DNA of 64,000 bases from JBFONV01 sp040779335. GTDB lineage: Bacteria; Pseudomonadota; Gammaproteobacteria; Enterobacterales; Alteromonadaceae. Below are positions 53,246-60,463 of the stretch, one piece after another (within the stretch, counting starts at the first letter, position 1; every line of letters starts with the position of its first letter). The stretch is taken from the NCBI GenBank assembly GCA_040779335.1, contig JBFONV010000007.1:124001-188000 (forward strand). The letters run 5' to 3'. The translations under genes and the position numbers were made by a program. The notes under the pieces were generated by a model. The model saw only the letters and a program-made list of their open reading frames with translations. It had not been told where the DNA came from and ran no database searches.

Positions 53246-53283
53246 GCACCGTAACACTAGGAATAGCCCTAGTGTTACGGTGC
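53246..53283. repeat. Perfect 16-bp inverted repeat
   Basis: GCACCGTAACACTAGG (53246-53261) and CCTAGTGTTACGGTGC (53268-53283) are exact inverted copies with a 6-nt loop, 11 bp after the stop of the gene at 53295. It can act as a terminator for that gene although no T-run follows, or as a cruciform site of the kind used by HUH-type initiators. Confidence 0.6.
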
Positions 53284-53294
53284 GTACTTTATGG

Positions 53295-53981
53295 TTACCA
53301 GCTTAAAGCATTATGGAAAGACCTAGTGGGGGTTCCATAGCCAATTCGCGCTGTAAATAGAGGTGGTTCATAATTTTGCTCCTCTATATATATTTTGGCT
53401 ATGTCGCAGAGCCTAGCAAAGGCTTGTTCTTTCGCTTCGAAGCTTGAGTTACAAAGAACCCCTCCTCTTCCTTCTTCCGAGGGAGTTACTAAATACAGTC
53501 CTACATCTTCTGTAAAATGTTCTTTGTCTTGAGACATTATTTTACCAATAATTTCTAAGATATCTTTTGATAATAGATTTTTATTCCCTTCAGGTTTATT
53601 TTCTATTTCACCCCTTATTATTGGTATAAAAAAGTACCCTTTATGAATTGTTGAAAAGCCTTCACGATAAGATTTCCAAATGAATCCTGTTGAGTTGTGA
53701 GAGCATGATTTACGATGTTTAATGTTTTCTTGAACCGTATGAAATAAAGAGTCTAATACTAATTCACTACGAGCTCCTGAATTATCTGGAATTCTCAAGT
53801 TGAATTCTACGAAGGAAATTCCAAATTCAGCTTGTAGCCATCTGCAGTACATATCATAAATTATCCCTAATGAATTAGTTGTATAATCAGCACCATCGAT
53901 AGGTAAGTTAAACTCTCTGAAAGTTGAACCTCGAAGCAACTCATTTGTATTGCCATTGTATTTATCTAAAATAATCATCAT
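53295..53981 (-). CDS. Divergent Gp2-like protein, HUH motif lost
   Basis: 228-aa protein paired with an AlpA gene exactly as the Gp2-like protein at 52252 is, and sharing a short pattern (FVEFNLRIP versus VFRFRLKIP and LRFDLRFP). Where the HUH-type paralogue has HYH, this one has IHK in STIHKGYFFIPII, so both metal-binding histidines are altered. I did not recognise other motifs. Assignment to the Gp2/YfjJ family is by context and weak similarity. Overlaps the AlpA gene by 1 bp. Confidence 0.55.
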   Translation of the reverse strand: MMIILDKYNGNTNELLRGSTFREFNLPIDGADYTTNSLGIIYDMYCRWLQAEFGISFVEFNLRIPDNSGARSELVLDSLFHTVQENIKHRKSCSHNSTGFIWKSYREGFSTIHKGYFFIPIIRGEIENKPEGNKNLLSKDILEIIGKIMSQDKEHFTEDVGLYLVTPSEEGRGGVLCNSSFEAKEQAFARLCDIAKIYIEEQNYEPPLFTARIGYGTPTRSFHNALSW

Positions 53982-54199
53982 TAAACCTCCACATCGTAGC
54001 CAAATAGAATATTGTCATTTCGATGCTCAATTCGCTGTTCAATCCAGTGTAATATTTCGTGCTCAACCCAGGCTACTGCTCTAATGCCGAGCTTTACGCT
54101 TTTCGGAAATTTATCTTCACTGATGTATTTGTAAATAGCTGAGCTTTTTAAGCCTGTTAGGTTTATGACTTGTTGTAGCCTTATTAGTCTTAGGTTCAT
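53981..54199 (-). CDS. AlpA family transcriptional regulator (2)
   Basis: 72-aa winged-helix protein with the AlpA pattern LRLIRLQQVINLTGLKSSAI and YISEDKFPKSVKLGIRAVAW, ending in WIEQRIEHRND. It differs in detail from the first AlpA protein, so the two are paralogues rather than duplicates of recent date. Divergent from the RadC-like gene. Confidence 0.9.
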   Translation of the reverse strand: MNLRLIRLQQVINLTGLKSSAIYKYISEDKFPKSVKLGIRAVAWVEHEILHWIEQRIEHRNDNILFGYDVEV

Positions 54200-54256
54200 T
54201 GTTTTATCCTCATTTTAAAATTAAGAGCAGTACTCACTCAAAAAATGAGAATCCTA

Positions 54257-54273
54257 TGTAATTTTTGTTCGTA
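54257..54273 (-). promoter_or_regulatory. Shared motif upstream of alpA (2)
   Basis: TACGAACAAAAATTACA on the minus strand, 57 bp before the start at 54199, differs from the first copy at one position (A/T). The identical distance to the start codon supports a regulatory or promoter role. Confidence 0.5.
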
Positions 54274-54386
54274 GTCTGCCAAGGAGTATCAGTCTAGGTC
54301 GGCAGTGGCGATTTATTCGATTCCAAAATTATTCACACATATATTACAAAGAGGCATATGCAAACGAATCATTTAAGGAGTGTGGT

Positions 54387-54863
54387 ATGCCTAATAACAT
54401 ATCAATTAATTACATTACAGAAGACCCAATGACAGCTGAGCAAGTACTGGAAAAGGCTGCTGAGATTTTGCAAAACAGATACCTTGATAGCGAAGCATTT
54501 ACTAGTAGCCAGGCTACTTTAGATTTTCTTCAATTTAAACTAGGCAAATATGAGCGGGAAGTATTTGCCGTTATGGTGCTTAACAGCCAACATAAACTTA
54601 TCGAGTATAAAGAGCTTTTCTTTGGAACTATAAACAGCGCATCAGTGCACCCTAGAGAAGTCGTTAAAGAAGTTTTACATCAAAATGGAGCTGCCGTGAT
54701 ATTTGCTCATAACCACCCCAGTGGTGAATTGGAGCCATCGCAAGCAGATATAGCAATAACAAAACGATTGAAAGATGCCTTAGCATTAATAGATGTTCAG
54801 GTGCTTGATCATATTGTTGTTGGTGATGGTGCTACCTCATTTGCTGAACGAGGGTTGCTTTAA
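54387..54863 (+). CDS. RadC-like JAB domain protein
   Basis: 158-aa protein with the JAMM/MPN+ metal motif: Glu in KYEREVFAVMVLN, H108-x-H110 in FAHNHPSGELEPSQADIA and Asp121. Full-length chromosomal RadC has an extra N-terminal HhH domain, absent here as in the short island versions. Such genes are frequent on genomic islands and integrative elements near anti-phage loci; function unresolved. AAGGAG lies 6 nt before the ATG. Confidence 0.93.
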   Translation: MPNNISINYITEDPMTAEQVLEKAAEILQNRYLDSEAFTSSQATLDFLQFKLGKYEREVFAVMVLNSQHKLIEYKELFFGTINSASVHPREVVKEVLHQNGAAVIFAHNHPSGELEPSQADIAITKRLKDALALIDVQVLDHIVVGDGATSFAERGLL

Positions 54864-54893
54864 CACCCTTTTACTCATTTCAAACTAATCAAC

Positions 54894-54910
54894 GCCAGGT
54901 AATTTCTGGC
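54894..54910 (+). other. Small hairpin GCCAG / CTGGC
   Basis: GCCAG (54894-54898) and CTGGC (54906-54910) pair 30 bp after the RadC-like gene. A longer hairpin with the same AACGCCAG start occurs after the next gene, hinting at a repeated intergenic structure. No T-run, so not a convincing terminator. Confidence 0.3.
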
Positions 54911-54933
54911 AATCAATCCAAGAGAATAAAACC

Positions 54934-55353
54934 ATGAAGCTGAACTTTAATGAAGTGCAGGGCCTTCCTGTGCCTGTAGAATTATTTGAAATAATCAATC
55001 AGTCATTAACTGGTACCTCATTACCAAAAAGTGATTTTAATGCCATTACGCTTAATTTTCGAGACCCGGACTACTCTGCTGATACTGGTGGATACCACCC
55101 TGTAGAGATACGTATGGAGAAGCAAAATGAACTGTGGCAGCTGGTATACATAACTGATTTTTCATACCAGGGCGGTCCTTTTCCTGAGCTAGTCAAAGAA
55201 ATTGATGTTTGTTTCATCTCGAAGCAAGTATTCAACTTATTTATAGGTTGGCTGCAAAACCGTAATGCTAAAGAACTACTTACATTGTTCATCGGTAACT
55301 TCATAGCTTATTACGCTAATGATTGTTACCAGGTTAGCGTGAGTTTTGACTAA
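54934..55353 (+). CDS. DUF2787 family protein
   Basis: 139-aa protein of the DUF2787 family: FNAITLNFRDPDYSADTGGY, HPVEIRMEKQNELWQLVYIT and FSYQGGPFPELVKEIDVCFI. The family is typical of integrative elements of Vibrio, Shewanella and relatives, next to RadC-like genes, but its function is unknown. Lies 70 bp after the RadC-like gene, 54 bp before the small recombinase, with a terminator between. Confidence 0.9.
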   Translation: MKLNFNEVQGLPVPVELFEIINQSLTGTSLPKSDFNAITLNFRDPDYSADTGGYHPVEIRMEKQNELWQLVYITDFSYQGGPFPELVKEIDVCFISKQVFNLFIGWLQNRNAKELLTLFIGNFIAYYANDCYQVSVSFD

Positions 55354-55365
55354 ACAGCATATAAC

Positions 55366-55387
55366 GCCAGCATTATTGCTGGCTTTT
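55366..55387 (+). terminator. Terminator after the DUF2787 gene
   Basis: GCCAGC (55366-55371) and GCTGGC (55378-55383) with a 6-nt loop, followed by TTTT. Sits between the DUF2787 gene and the recombinase. Confidence 0.7.
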
Positions 55388-55407
55388 CTATTTTAGGAGT
55401 TTTTGTA

Positions 55408-55968
55408 ATGGCGGAAGTAGAGGCAATTAAAGACTTGGATAAAGTTAAGTTGATAAGTCACTTACTGGAAATTCGTTGTTCTAAGCAAATGGCTGATATT
55501 TGGAATATAGGGCTTAACCTTGCTTTGAGAATATCTGATTTATTATCAATCAAGTTTAGTGATATTACGGATGAGCGCTTAATTTTGTTTGAGGGAAAAA
55601 CAGGAAAGAGAGCCGAAATAAAGTTAAATAATAAAGTACAAATATTGATTAACGATATTCAGTTACGGCATCCAAGTCATACTTACTTATTTCAATCTTA
55701 CCGTAACCAACAGTCGATAAACCGCGAAGCTAGGCCACTGACAAGAAAAGCGGTAGCTAAAGCTTTTATGTTGGTAGGGGAAGAGCTAAATATTCGACTC
55801 GGCACCCACTCAATGCGGAAAACTCGAGGCTTTCATTTGTATAAGAAAACGAATGATATTGCTCGGGTTATGAAAATGTTAAGGCATAGCTCTGAAGGGG
55901 TGACACTAAGATATATTGGTATCACCCAGGATGTTATTGACAAGGACTTTAGCGAGCTAGAGCTATAA
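55408..55968 (+). CDS. Minimal tyrosine recombinase (catalytic core only)
   Basis: 186-aa protein consisting of little more than the tyrosine recombinase catalytic domain: R41 (LALRISDLLSI), H134-x-x-R137 (GTHSMRKT), H160 (LRHSSEG) and the nucleophile Y169 (LRYIGITQ) are all present, but there is no N-terminal SAM-like or arm-binding domain. It may be an accessory recombinase or directionality-related factor of the element. It converges on the Gp2-like gene with a 6-bp overlap, and shares a terminator with it inside that gene's 3' end. Confidence 0.85.
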   Translation: MAEVEAIKDLDKVKLISHLLEIRCSKQMADIWNIGLNLALRISDLLSIKFSDITDERLILFEGKTGKRAEIKLNNKVQILINDIQLRHPSHTYLFQSYRNQQSINREARPLTRKAVAKAFMLVGEELNIRLGTHSMRKTRGFHLYKKTNDIARVMKMLRHSSEGVTLRYIGITQDVIDKDFSELEL

Positions 55969-56631
55969 CCAAAAAGAGTCAGCTAGTACTGACTCTTTTT
56001 CTCGCAATAAGTTACTGCCGTAGAACCTTTGTTTTTTTGCCGAGTTATAGGGTTTTGTTGCTTTTTTGGCAAAGTAGCTCAAACGGTGCAGCAAAACTTG
56101 GATATCTGTATAAAAAGTAGGGGATTTTTTATCTATTTTATATCTAGGGTTATCTGGTACATGAACTAAACCTATTGCAGCACTTGTAGAAATACCAATC
56201 GCGCTTGCCCATGACTCTAAAATGCGGCTATACATGTTCGTATTTGAGCTGTCTATATTGCCTAAGCAGCTATATATATCATGATTCAAAAAGATAACGA
56301 CATGATAATGCCAGTTCATCGAACGGTTCTTTTCTTTTACCCATACATAGCTCAGTTCACATGACAAATTTCTATTTCTAGCTTGGCTTTTAGCGGCTAC
56401 ATCAATCTTAAGCCTAAAACGTAACGCATCGATAAATTTAGAAATTACTTCACTTTCACCTTGATACCCAACGGGGAACCTCAAGTCGAACCTTAGTGCA
56501 ACGACTCGATTGTACAGACTTAATGCCTGAGTCAACACGTATTCATTTTTCAAAAGGATATCTTCAAATAGTTCCCCCTTATTTGATTGTACTGGGTAGC
56601 CATTGAATGTTGGTGTATTAATAGTTCTCAT
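55963..56631 (-). CDS. Inovirus Gp2-like protein with intact HUH motif
   Basis: 222-aa protein of the inovirus Gp2/YfjJ group. It keeps the metal-binding H-Y-H (NWHYHVVIFLNHDIY, near residues 127-135) and a later Tyr-Lys region (RLSYFAKKATK, about 187-197), the arrangement of an HUH single-strand endonuclease that starts rolling-circle replication. If active it could nick the element for replication. The N-terminus contains VALRFDLRFPVGY, seen in weaker form in the two paralogues. A 355-bp gene-free region lies upstream. Confidence 0.75.
   Translation of the reverse strand: MRTINTPTFNGYPVQSNKGELFEDILLKNEYVLTQALSLYNRVVALRFDLRFPVGYQGESEVISKFIDALRFRLKIDVAAKSQARNRNLSCELSYVWVKEKNRSMNWHYHVVIFLNHDIYSCLGNIDSSNTNMYSRILESWASAIGISTSAAIGLVHVPDNPRYKIDKKSPTFYTDIQVLLHRLSYFAKKATKPYNSAKKQRFYGSNLLREKESVLADSFWL
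55971..56000. terminator. Terminator within the 3' end of the Gp2-like gene
   Basis: AAAAAGAGTCAG (55971-55982) and CTGACTCTTTTT (55989-56000) form a perfect 12-bp stem around CTAGTA. It is just after the recombinase stop (55968) and inside the last codons of the minus-strand gene, so the hairpin doubles as coding sequence. Confidence 0.85.
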
Positions 56632-56986
56632 ATTTTATCTCCTATGGTTAATCTATAACCTAAGAGACATGAGTATTTTTTAACTTGAAGTAATTGAACT
56701 AACTAGCGTTGATAAGGTAATAGAGTATATTACTAGTAACAGTCGGGCAGTTAGTTTAAATCTGTCACTAAATAAATAACATCTGTCTACTGAGACCTTT
56801 TAAACTTGGTGATTTTCTTAACCAAGTTACTCTGGACTTATCTCAATTGCTTCGCACTCAAATTGACTAATCACAAGAAAGACGCTCTGAGATTGAGCCC
56901 TTGTAATTAAAGGGCTGTAGACGATGTAGTGTTTGTAGGTATCCGAAACGGTGTTACATGTAAAAAAGGGAACTAGAAAATCATCA
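56632..56986. other. Gene-free stretch with a small hairpin
   Basis: No open reading frame of plausible length on either strand. The only structure seen is AGCCCTT (56896-56902) pairing with AAGGGCT (56910-56916), without a T-run. The region upstream of the Gp2-like gene (56632-56700) is AT-rich and probably its promoter. Confidence 0.5.
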
Positions 56987-57829
56987 TTAAGTTGATGTGA
57001 TCTCCCACCCTTGTTTTAGCCGATACAAAATTCTAGCCCCACCTTTTGGCGTTGCCTCTTCATGTACGTCAAATATCTCAGTTGCTTGGATTAGCTTCAT
57101 CAATGAGTTGTAGCCGAGCCTTTCTTTCATTTGTTCAAGCTGTTCTGGCGCATGACGTTTGATAATGTGACCAGCAGTACTTACTAAAGCCCAGCCATCT
57201 TCACGATTCATTTGGGTGGCGATATCGCCAAGCATCAAAACTAAGCGACTTTGTCTTAAAAAAGATAGCTCGAGTTCTTTTTTGCCTTCTTCAGATTGCA
57301 AGTAATCGCCTAGTTCCTCTCGTCCTTTATGTAAGGCTTTCGCAATGGATTGTACACTTTTTATTTGTGACCTAATTTTTTCAGCTTGTTCATCAAGTTC
57401 CTGACTAAGTGCTTCACAACTTTTGGCTGAGCTCATATCAAATCGTGGTAACAAATGATGAATGAGATCATTTCGCTCTGATACCAATTGAGCAAGAGCC
57501 TCTTTCTGGCTTTGGTAATAGTCATCATCACATTCAACCCTAAAACTAAACGAAAAATATGCTTCATCAAGTTGTTCAGGTTCAAGTGAGGCAGCTTCTG
57601 TCAAAGGGTTTGAATTTTCAACATACTGCCCAACTAAAGTCCCCATGGTTTGCTTATTTATTTTGTTGTCTTGCTCTTGCTCGACCGTTTTGATCTCACT
57701 AGCAAAACCAGCAAAGTTCCCGTTAGCAACAACATACTTAAGCAACTGTTCTAGTTGCTGAAAAAGGACAACATTTCGGCCAACCTTTCTTAGAGCATCA
57801 TCTAATAATTCTTCGTTTTTCAAATCCAT
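56987..57829 (-). CDS. HEPN plus OST-HTH (LOTUS) domain protein
   Basis: About 280 aa from the ATG at 57829 (a TTG at 57898 would add 23 residues; neither has a strong ribosome-binding site, AAGGA lies only 3 nt before the ATG). The N-terminal half is helical with the HEPN RNase signature R-x4-H (ERNDLIHHLL, R119 and H124), where the residue after Arg is Asn as in active HEPN nucleases. The C-terminal 70 residues look like an OST-HTH/LOTUS RNA-binding domain (WALVSTAGHIIKRHAPEQLE, then KERLGYNSLMKLIQATEIF, ending in ARILYRLKQGW). RNA cleavage is the inferred activity. It follows the 648-aa gene with a gap of 90 bp or less and is probably co-transcribed with it. Confidence 0.65.
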   Translation of the reverse strand: MDLKNEELLDDALRKVGRNVVLFQQLEQLLKYVVANGNFAGFASEIKTVEQEQDNKINKQTMGTLVGQYVENSNPLTEAASLEPEQLDEAYFSFSFRVECDDDYYQSQKEALAQLVSERNDLIHHLLPRFDMSSAKSCEALSQELDEQAEKIRSQIKSVQSIAKALHKGREELGDYLQSEEGKKELELSFLRQSRLVLMLGDIATQMNREDGWALVSTAGHIIKRHAPEQLEQMKERLGYNSLMKLIQATEIFDVHEEATPKGGARILYRLKQGWEITST

Positions 57830-57919
57830 TAATCCTTTATCATTACTTAGTTCCGATATCATTGACCATGTGTGAGTCCATTGCTTTGCATAGAACAATC
57901 GTTTTTGACGTCACTATTA

Positions 57920-59866
57920 CTAACATGTATTTGAAGGCTTAAGCTTTTGAGTTCCTCTATAAGGCTTATAAAGCTCCGTCCAAAAGTGAGTATCTAGATC
58001 ATCTGCAACAGCTTCAAGGCTGATCTTTACAAAAGGCGAGGCTACCGCAAAAGCATCGTTAGCCATCATTTCTCGTAAATATCGTTCATGATTGTTTTCG
58101 TTAAGCTTTTCAACTTGAAGTAATGTTGCCAAGGTATCCCTCGCAATTAACCCTTTTAATGGACCGTAACTTCTTTCATTACAAGCACTAAGTGCGCGAT
58201 TTAAAAAGTCAGCCGCTACTTTGAATTCATTTAAAGCAATATAGTGCTTTGCCTTAGCTGCTAATGCTGGAGCTAACCAGATCTGATAACCATCGTGTTC
58301 CTCAATACGCGTTAGCAATTTTTCAATTCGATCTCTAGTATCTTTAGGTCTCTTGCTTTTATTAAGGTCGACAAGATAGTTAAGCTCTAACAGAATTACT
58401 CCAGCTTCCTCAGTTGAAGTTCTTGCTACTTCTTTCAAACGATTTAGCCCAGCATTAAAAGCTTTTTGATTGTGAGTTAAAGTCTGAATTACTTGGGTTA
58501 ATACCCAATAACGATCTTCTTTCTGAAATGCTCTCCACGGAGAGCCTTTCCGAGCATTTTCTTGTAACTCTTTTTCAGCAATTGTTTCTTCAGCCCACCT
58601 TGATTGCTCAGCTACTTTACTCCTCAATACTTCTACTGAAGTAGTCGGGTTATCATCAAAAAGATCTAATAGTGGGGCATTGGGTGGCATATTTTTAAAA
58701 CGTTTCGTAAGAAGCTCACCAAGTAACAACGATGAATGATTACCAATAGATGGCGCTATAGATAGAAATAAACTAGTTTTGTCTATCAAAGGTAAATTAC
58801 TGTCAAACCATTGGTTTTCTGCTTGCTCCCCGTAATTTAAACGGTGTGCTTCAATGGTTAGGTTATAGATGTACTTATAAATATGGCATAGTTGCAGTAC
58901 TTTATTCTTATTTAAGTCTTTACAGCTTGGAGATACGCCAGGGCATAGATACTTCAATAGCCTCTTATACCCATCTTGTACGGCCTTTGCGATATGCAGC
59001 CTTTGCCGGATAGTTTTAAAACTTGGTTGTGCATACCTAATACACATTAAACTTATAAATTTCTGGCTACTTTCTGAGTCAGCATTACCTTCAATAATTT
59101 TTTCTATATCTGTGGGATTTTTGATGGGAATTTCATGAACTAAATCGGAAGGAGATAACCCTTTTAGGTCGATAAATTCAATTATTTGGCTAAGCTGTTT
59201 TTCTTCAGATAATGATTTATCAATATATAAACAGCCTTTAAAGGGTATGTTTGCAGTATCAGGAAAATTGCTTTTTATCGTTTCAAAACGCGGAACTTTA
59301 CCATTTTTCCAGTTATAGATATTTCTTATTAAGGTTTCAGAGTTTTTGTCGCTTAGATTAACATCTCTAATTTTATCTAGAGGTATGTGAAGTAAATCGA
59401 GCAACCAATTACAAACTTGCTCAACTGGCATCATTACCCTATCACGATCTGCAGTTTCTGTTGGTAAATACCAGAAGTAGCCTCCTGGCATTCCTTTATC
59501 TGTAATATCATCCAGATTCCAAAAGGCCATAAATCTTGCAATACCCGGAATGTAAGAGTGACTTACTAGATGCCAAATAACCTGCTTTGCCTCTGCATTA
59601 AAAGTCCACGTTTTTAGTTCTAAAGCTTTTTGAAAGAATGCAAAATTAACTATATGGCTACTCAGGTCTGCACACGCTAGCTCATCTTTGTGGATTTCTA
59701 ACGCCCGAAAAATGCCATCCAAAATTTCATCAAGTTGTTCATAGTGCTTTTTCAAAGGCCTTTTCAACTGAGCAAATGAGGCCTTTTGTTTGCTGGTGTA
59801 AGCTGGTAGTTCCAGACTTTGATGAACTTGTAAAAGGATTGATTCGATCGAGGGAATTGCGTTCAT
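57920..59866 (-). CDS. 648-aa protein of unknown family, partner of the HEPN gene
   Basis: The product is soluble and largely helical. Visible pieces are an N-terminal helical region with KQKASFAQLKRPLKKHYEQL, a central LIRNIYNWKNGKVPRFETI that resembles an HTH-type plus phage-repressor-like segment, and a TPR-like C-terminal half (repeats around RDRIEKLLTRIEEHDGYQIW, LAAKAKHYIALNEFKVAADF). I do not recognise the family and see no catalytic motif. Its start lies about 250 bp from the divergent micro-gene pair. Paired with the HEPN/OST-HTH gene as a two-gene unit, it is a candidate sensor or scaffold. Confidence 0.75.
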   Translation of the reverse strand: MNAIPSIESILLQVHQSLELPAYTSKQKASFAQLKRPLKKHYEQLDEILDGIFRALEIHKDELACADLSSHIVNFAFFQKALELKTWTFNAEAKQVIWHLVSHSYIPGIARFMAFWNLDDITDKGMPGGYFWYLPTETADRDRVMMPVEQVCNWLLDLLHIPLDKIRDVNLSDKNSETLIRNIYNWKNGKVPRFETIKSNFPDTANIPFKGCLYIDKSLSEEKQLSQIIEFIDLKGLSPSDLVHEIPIKNPTDIEKIIEGNADSESSQKFISLMCIRYAQPSFKTIRQRLHIAKAVQDGYKRLLKYLCPGVSPSCKDLNKNKVLQLCHIYKYIYNLTIEAHRLNYGEQAENQWFDSNLPLIDKTSLFLSIAPSIGNHSSLLLGELLTKRFKNMPPNAPLLDLFDDNPTTSVEVLRSKVAEQSRWAEETIAEKELQENARKGSPWRAFQKEDRYWVLTQVIQTLTHNQKAFNAGLNRLKEVARTSTEEAGVILLELNYLVDLNKSKRPKDTRDRIEKLLTRIEEHDGYQIWLAPALAAKAKHYIALNEFKVAADFLNRALSACNERSYGPLKGLIARDTLATLLQVEKLNENNHERYLREMMANDAFAVASPFVKISLEAVADDLDTHFWTELYKPYRGTQKLKPSNTC

Positions 59867-60053
59867 ATTTTTCCTTGTTAATTTAACTTTCCTTAATTAT
59901 TCCCGCAGGGAAACAACTCTACCATGAAACACCATGTTCCCTCCTTCAAATCTATAAATTAATAAGGGGTGACAATTAGTTTCATGTTTTGCAGTTGAGC
60001 TAAGTTCTAGTATTCCAATTGTCGATTAAGTCGATAGGTCTGATAAGGCCAGC

Positions 60054-60070
60054 AAATAGCTTAGCTATTT
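60054..60070. promoter_or_regulatory. Palindrome AAATAGCT-T-AGCTATTT
   Basis: AAATAGCT (60054-60061) and AGCTATTT (60063-60070) are exact inverted arms around one T, 47 bp upstream of the first micro-gene. A further GGAATT/AATTCC inverted repeat lies at 60084-60098. Both lie in the divergent control region between the 648-aa gene and the micro-genes (59867-60117). Confidence 0.5.
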
Positions 60071-60117
60071 GAATTATTAATCCGGAATTTTTAATTCCAA
60101 TTAAAGAGGAATTTAAC

Positions 60118-60252
60118 ATGCCAAATACTGATGACATGTCAAAAGATGAACTAGATCTTTGGTCTGATATTAACAATCCAAACAATGATGCTGACATGGA
60201 TGATTGGTCAGATGCCCACAACCCAAATAATGATGATTACTTAGGAGATTAA
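60118..60252 (+). CDS. Micro-gene 1, 44-aa acidic protein with tandem WSDxxNPNND repeat
   Basis: The 44-codon frame starts at ATG 60118, with AGAGGA 7 nt upstream (a strong ribosome-binding site). It encodes MPNTDDMSKDELDLWSDINN and continues to WSDAHNPNNDDYLGD; the core unit W-S-D-x-x-N-P-N-N-D occurs twice, 15 residues apart (residues 15-24 and 30-39), as an imperfect tandem duplication. The protein is acidic (many Asp). Comparable NPNN-type tiny proteins occur in other marine bacteria but I know no function. It is 1 nt before the second micro-gene. Confidence 0.65.
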   Translation: MPNTDDMSKDELDLWSDINNPNNDADMDDWSDAHNPNNDDYLGD

Positions 60253-60253
60253 A

Positions 60254-60361
60254 ATGAATTTAGCTAAATACGGAAAAATGGGGCAAAACCCAAACTGGCC
60301 TAGTAAAACAGGTAACCCTTCAGGGCCAGGTAGAGGAAATAATCCAACGAAGGATAAGTAG
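60254..60361 (+). CDS. Micro-gene 2, 35-aa Gly/Pro/Asn-rich protein
   Basis: Starts at ATG 60254, 1 nt after the micro-gene 1 stop, with GGAG about 6 nt upstream inside that gene's last codons. The 35-aa product runs MNLAKYGKMGQNPNWPSKTG and NPSGPGRGNNPTKDK. It contains N-P-N, N-P-S and N-N-P turns, is basic at the C-terminus and lacks a helix-forming core, so it is likely disordered. The first gene's product is acidic and this one basic, which suggests that the two could interact. Function unknown. Confidence 0.6.
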   Translation: MNLAKYGKMGQNPNWPSKTGNPSGPGRGNNPTKDK

Positions 60362-60368
60362 CATTAAT

Positions 60369-60396
60369 AAGAGCGTTGGGGTGTGCCACCGCTCTT
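60369..60396 (+). terminator. Hairpin after the micro-genes
   Basis: AAGAGCG (60369-60375) pairs with CGCTCTT (60390-60396), with TGG/CCA possibly extending it inward. Located 8 bp after the second stop; no T-run, so a moderate terminator candidate. Confidence 0.45.
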
Positions 60397-60463
60397 ACTT
60401 CTAAACACAAAATATTTTGAAATGCATATTATTCTATAAAAAGCTTTTTCTGTTCTTAAATTC

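Noticed and set aside
37349..56986. Search for attR (a second copy of the yicC tail) within the visible island
   Set aside because: No repeat of the last 20 bases of yicC was found by eye, so the island end must lie beyond the right edge.
60000..60221. 73-codon minus-strand frame over the micro-genes
   Set aside because: It overlaps the promoter palindromes and micro-gene 1 in the opposite sense and lacks a ribosome-binding site, whereas the plus-strand frames have strong ones.
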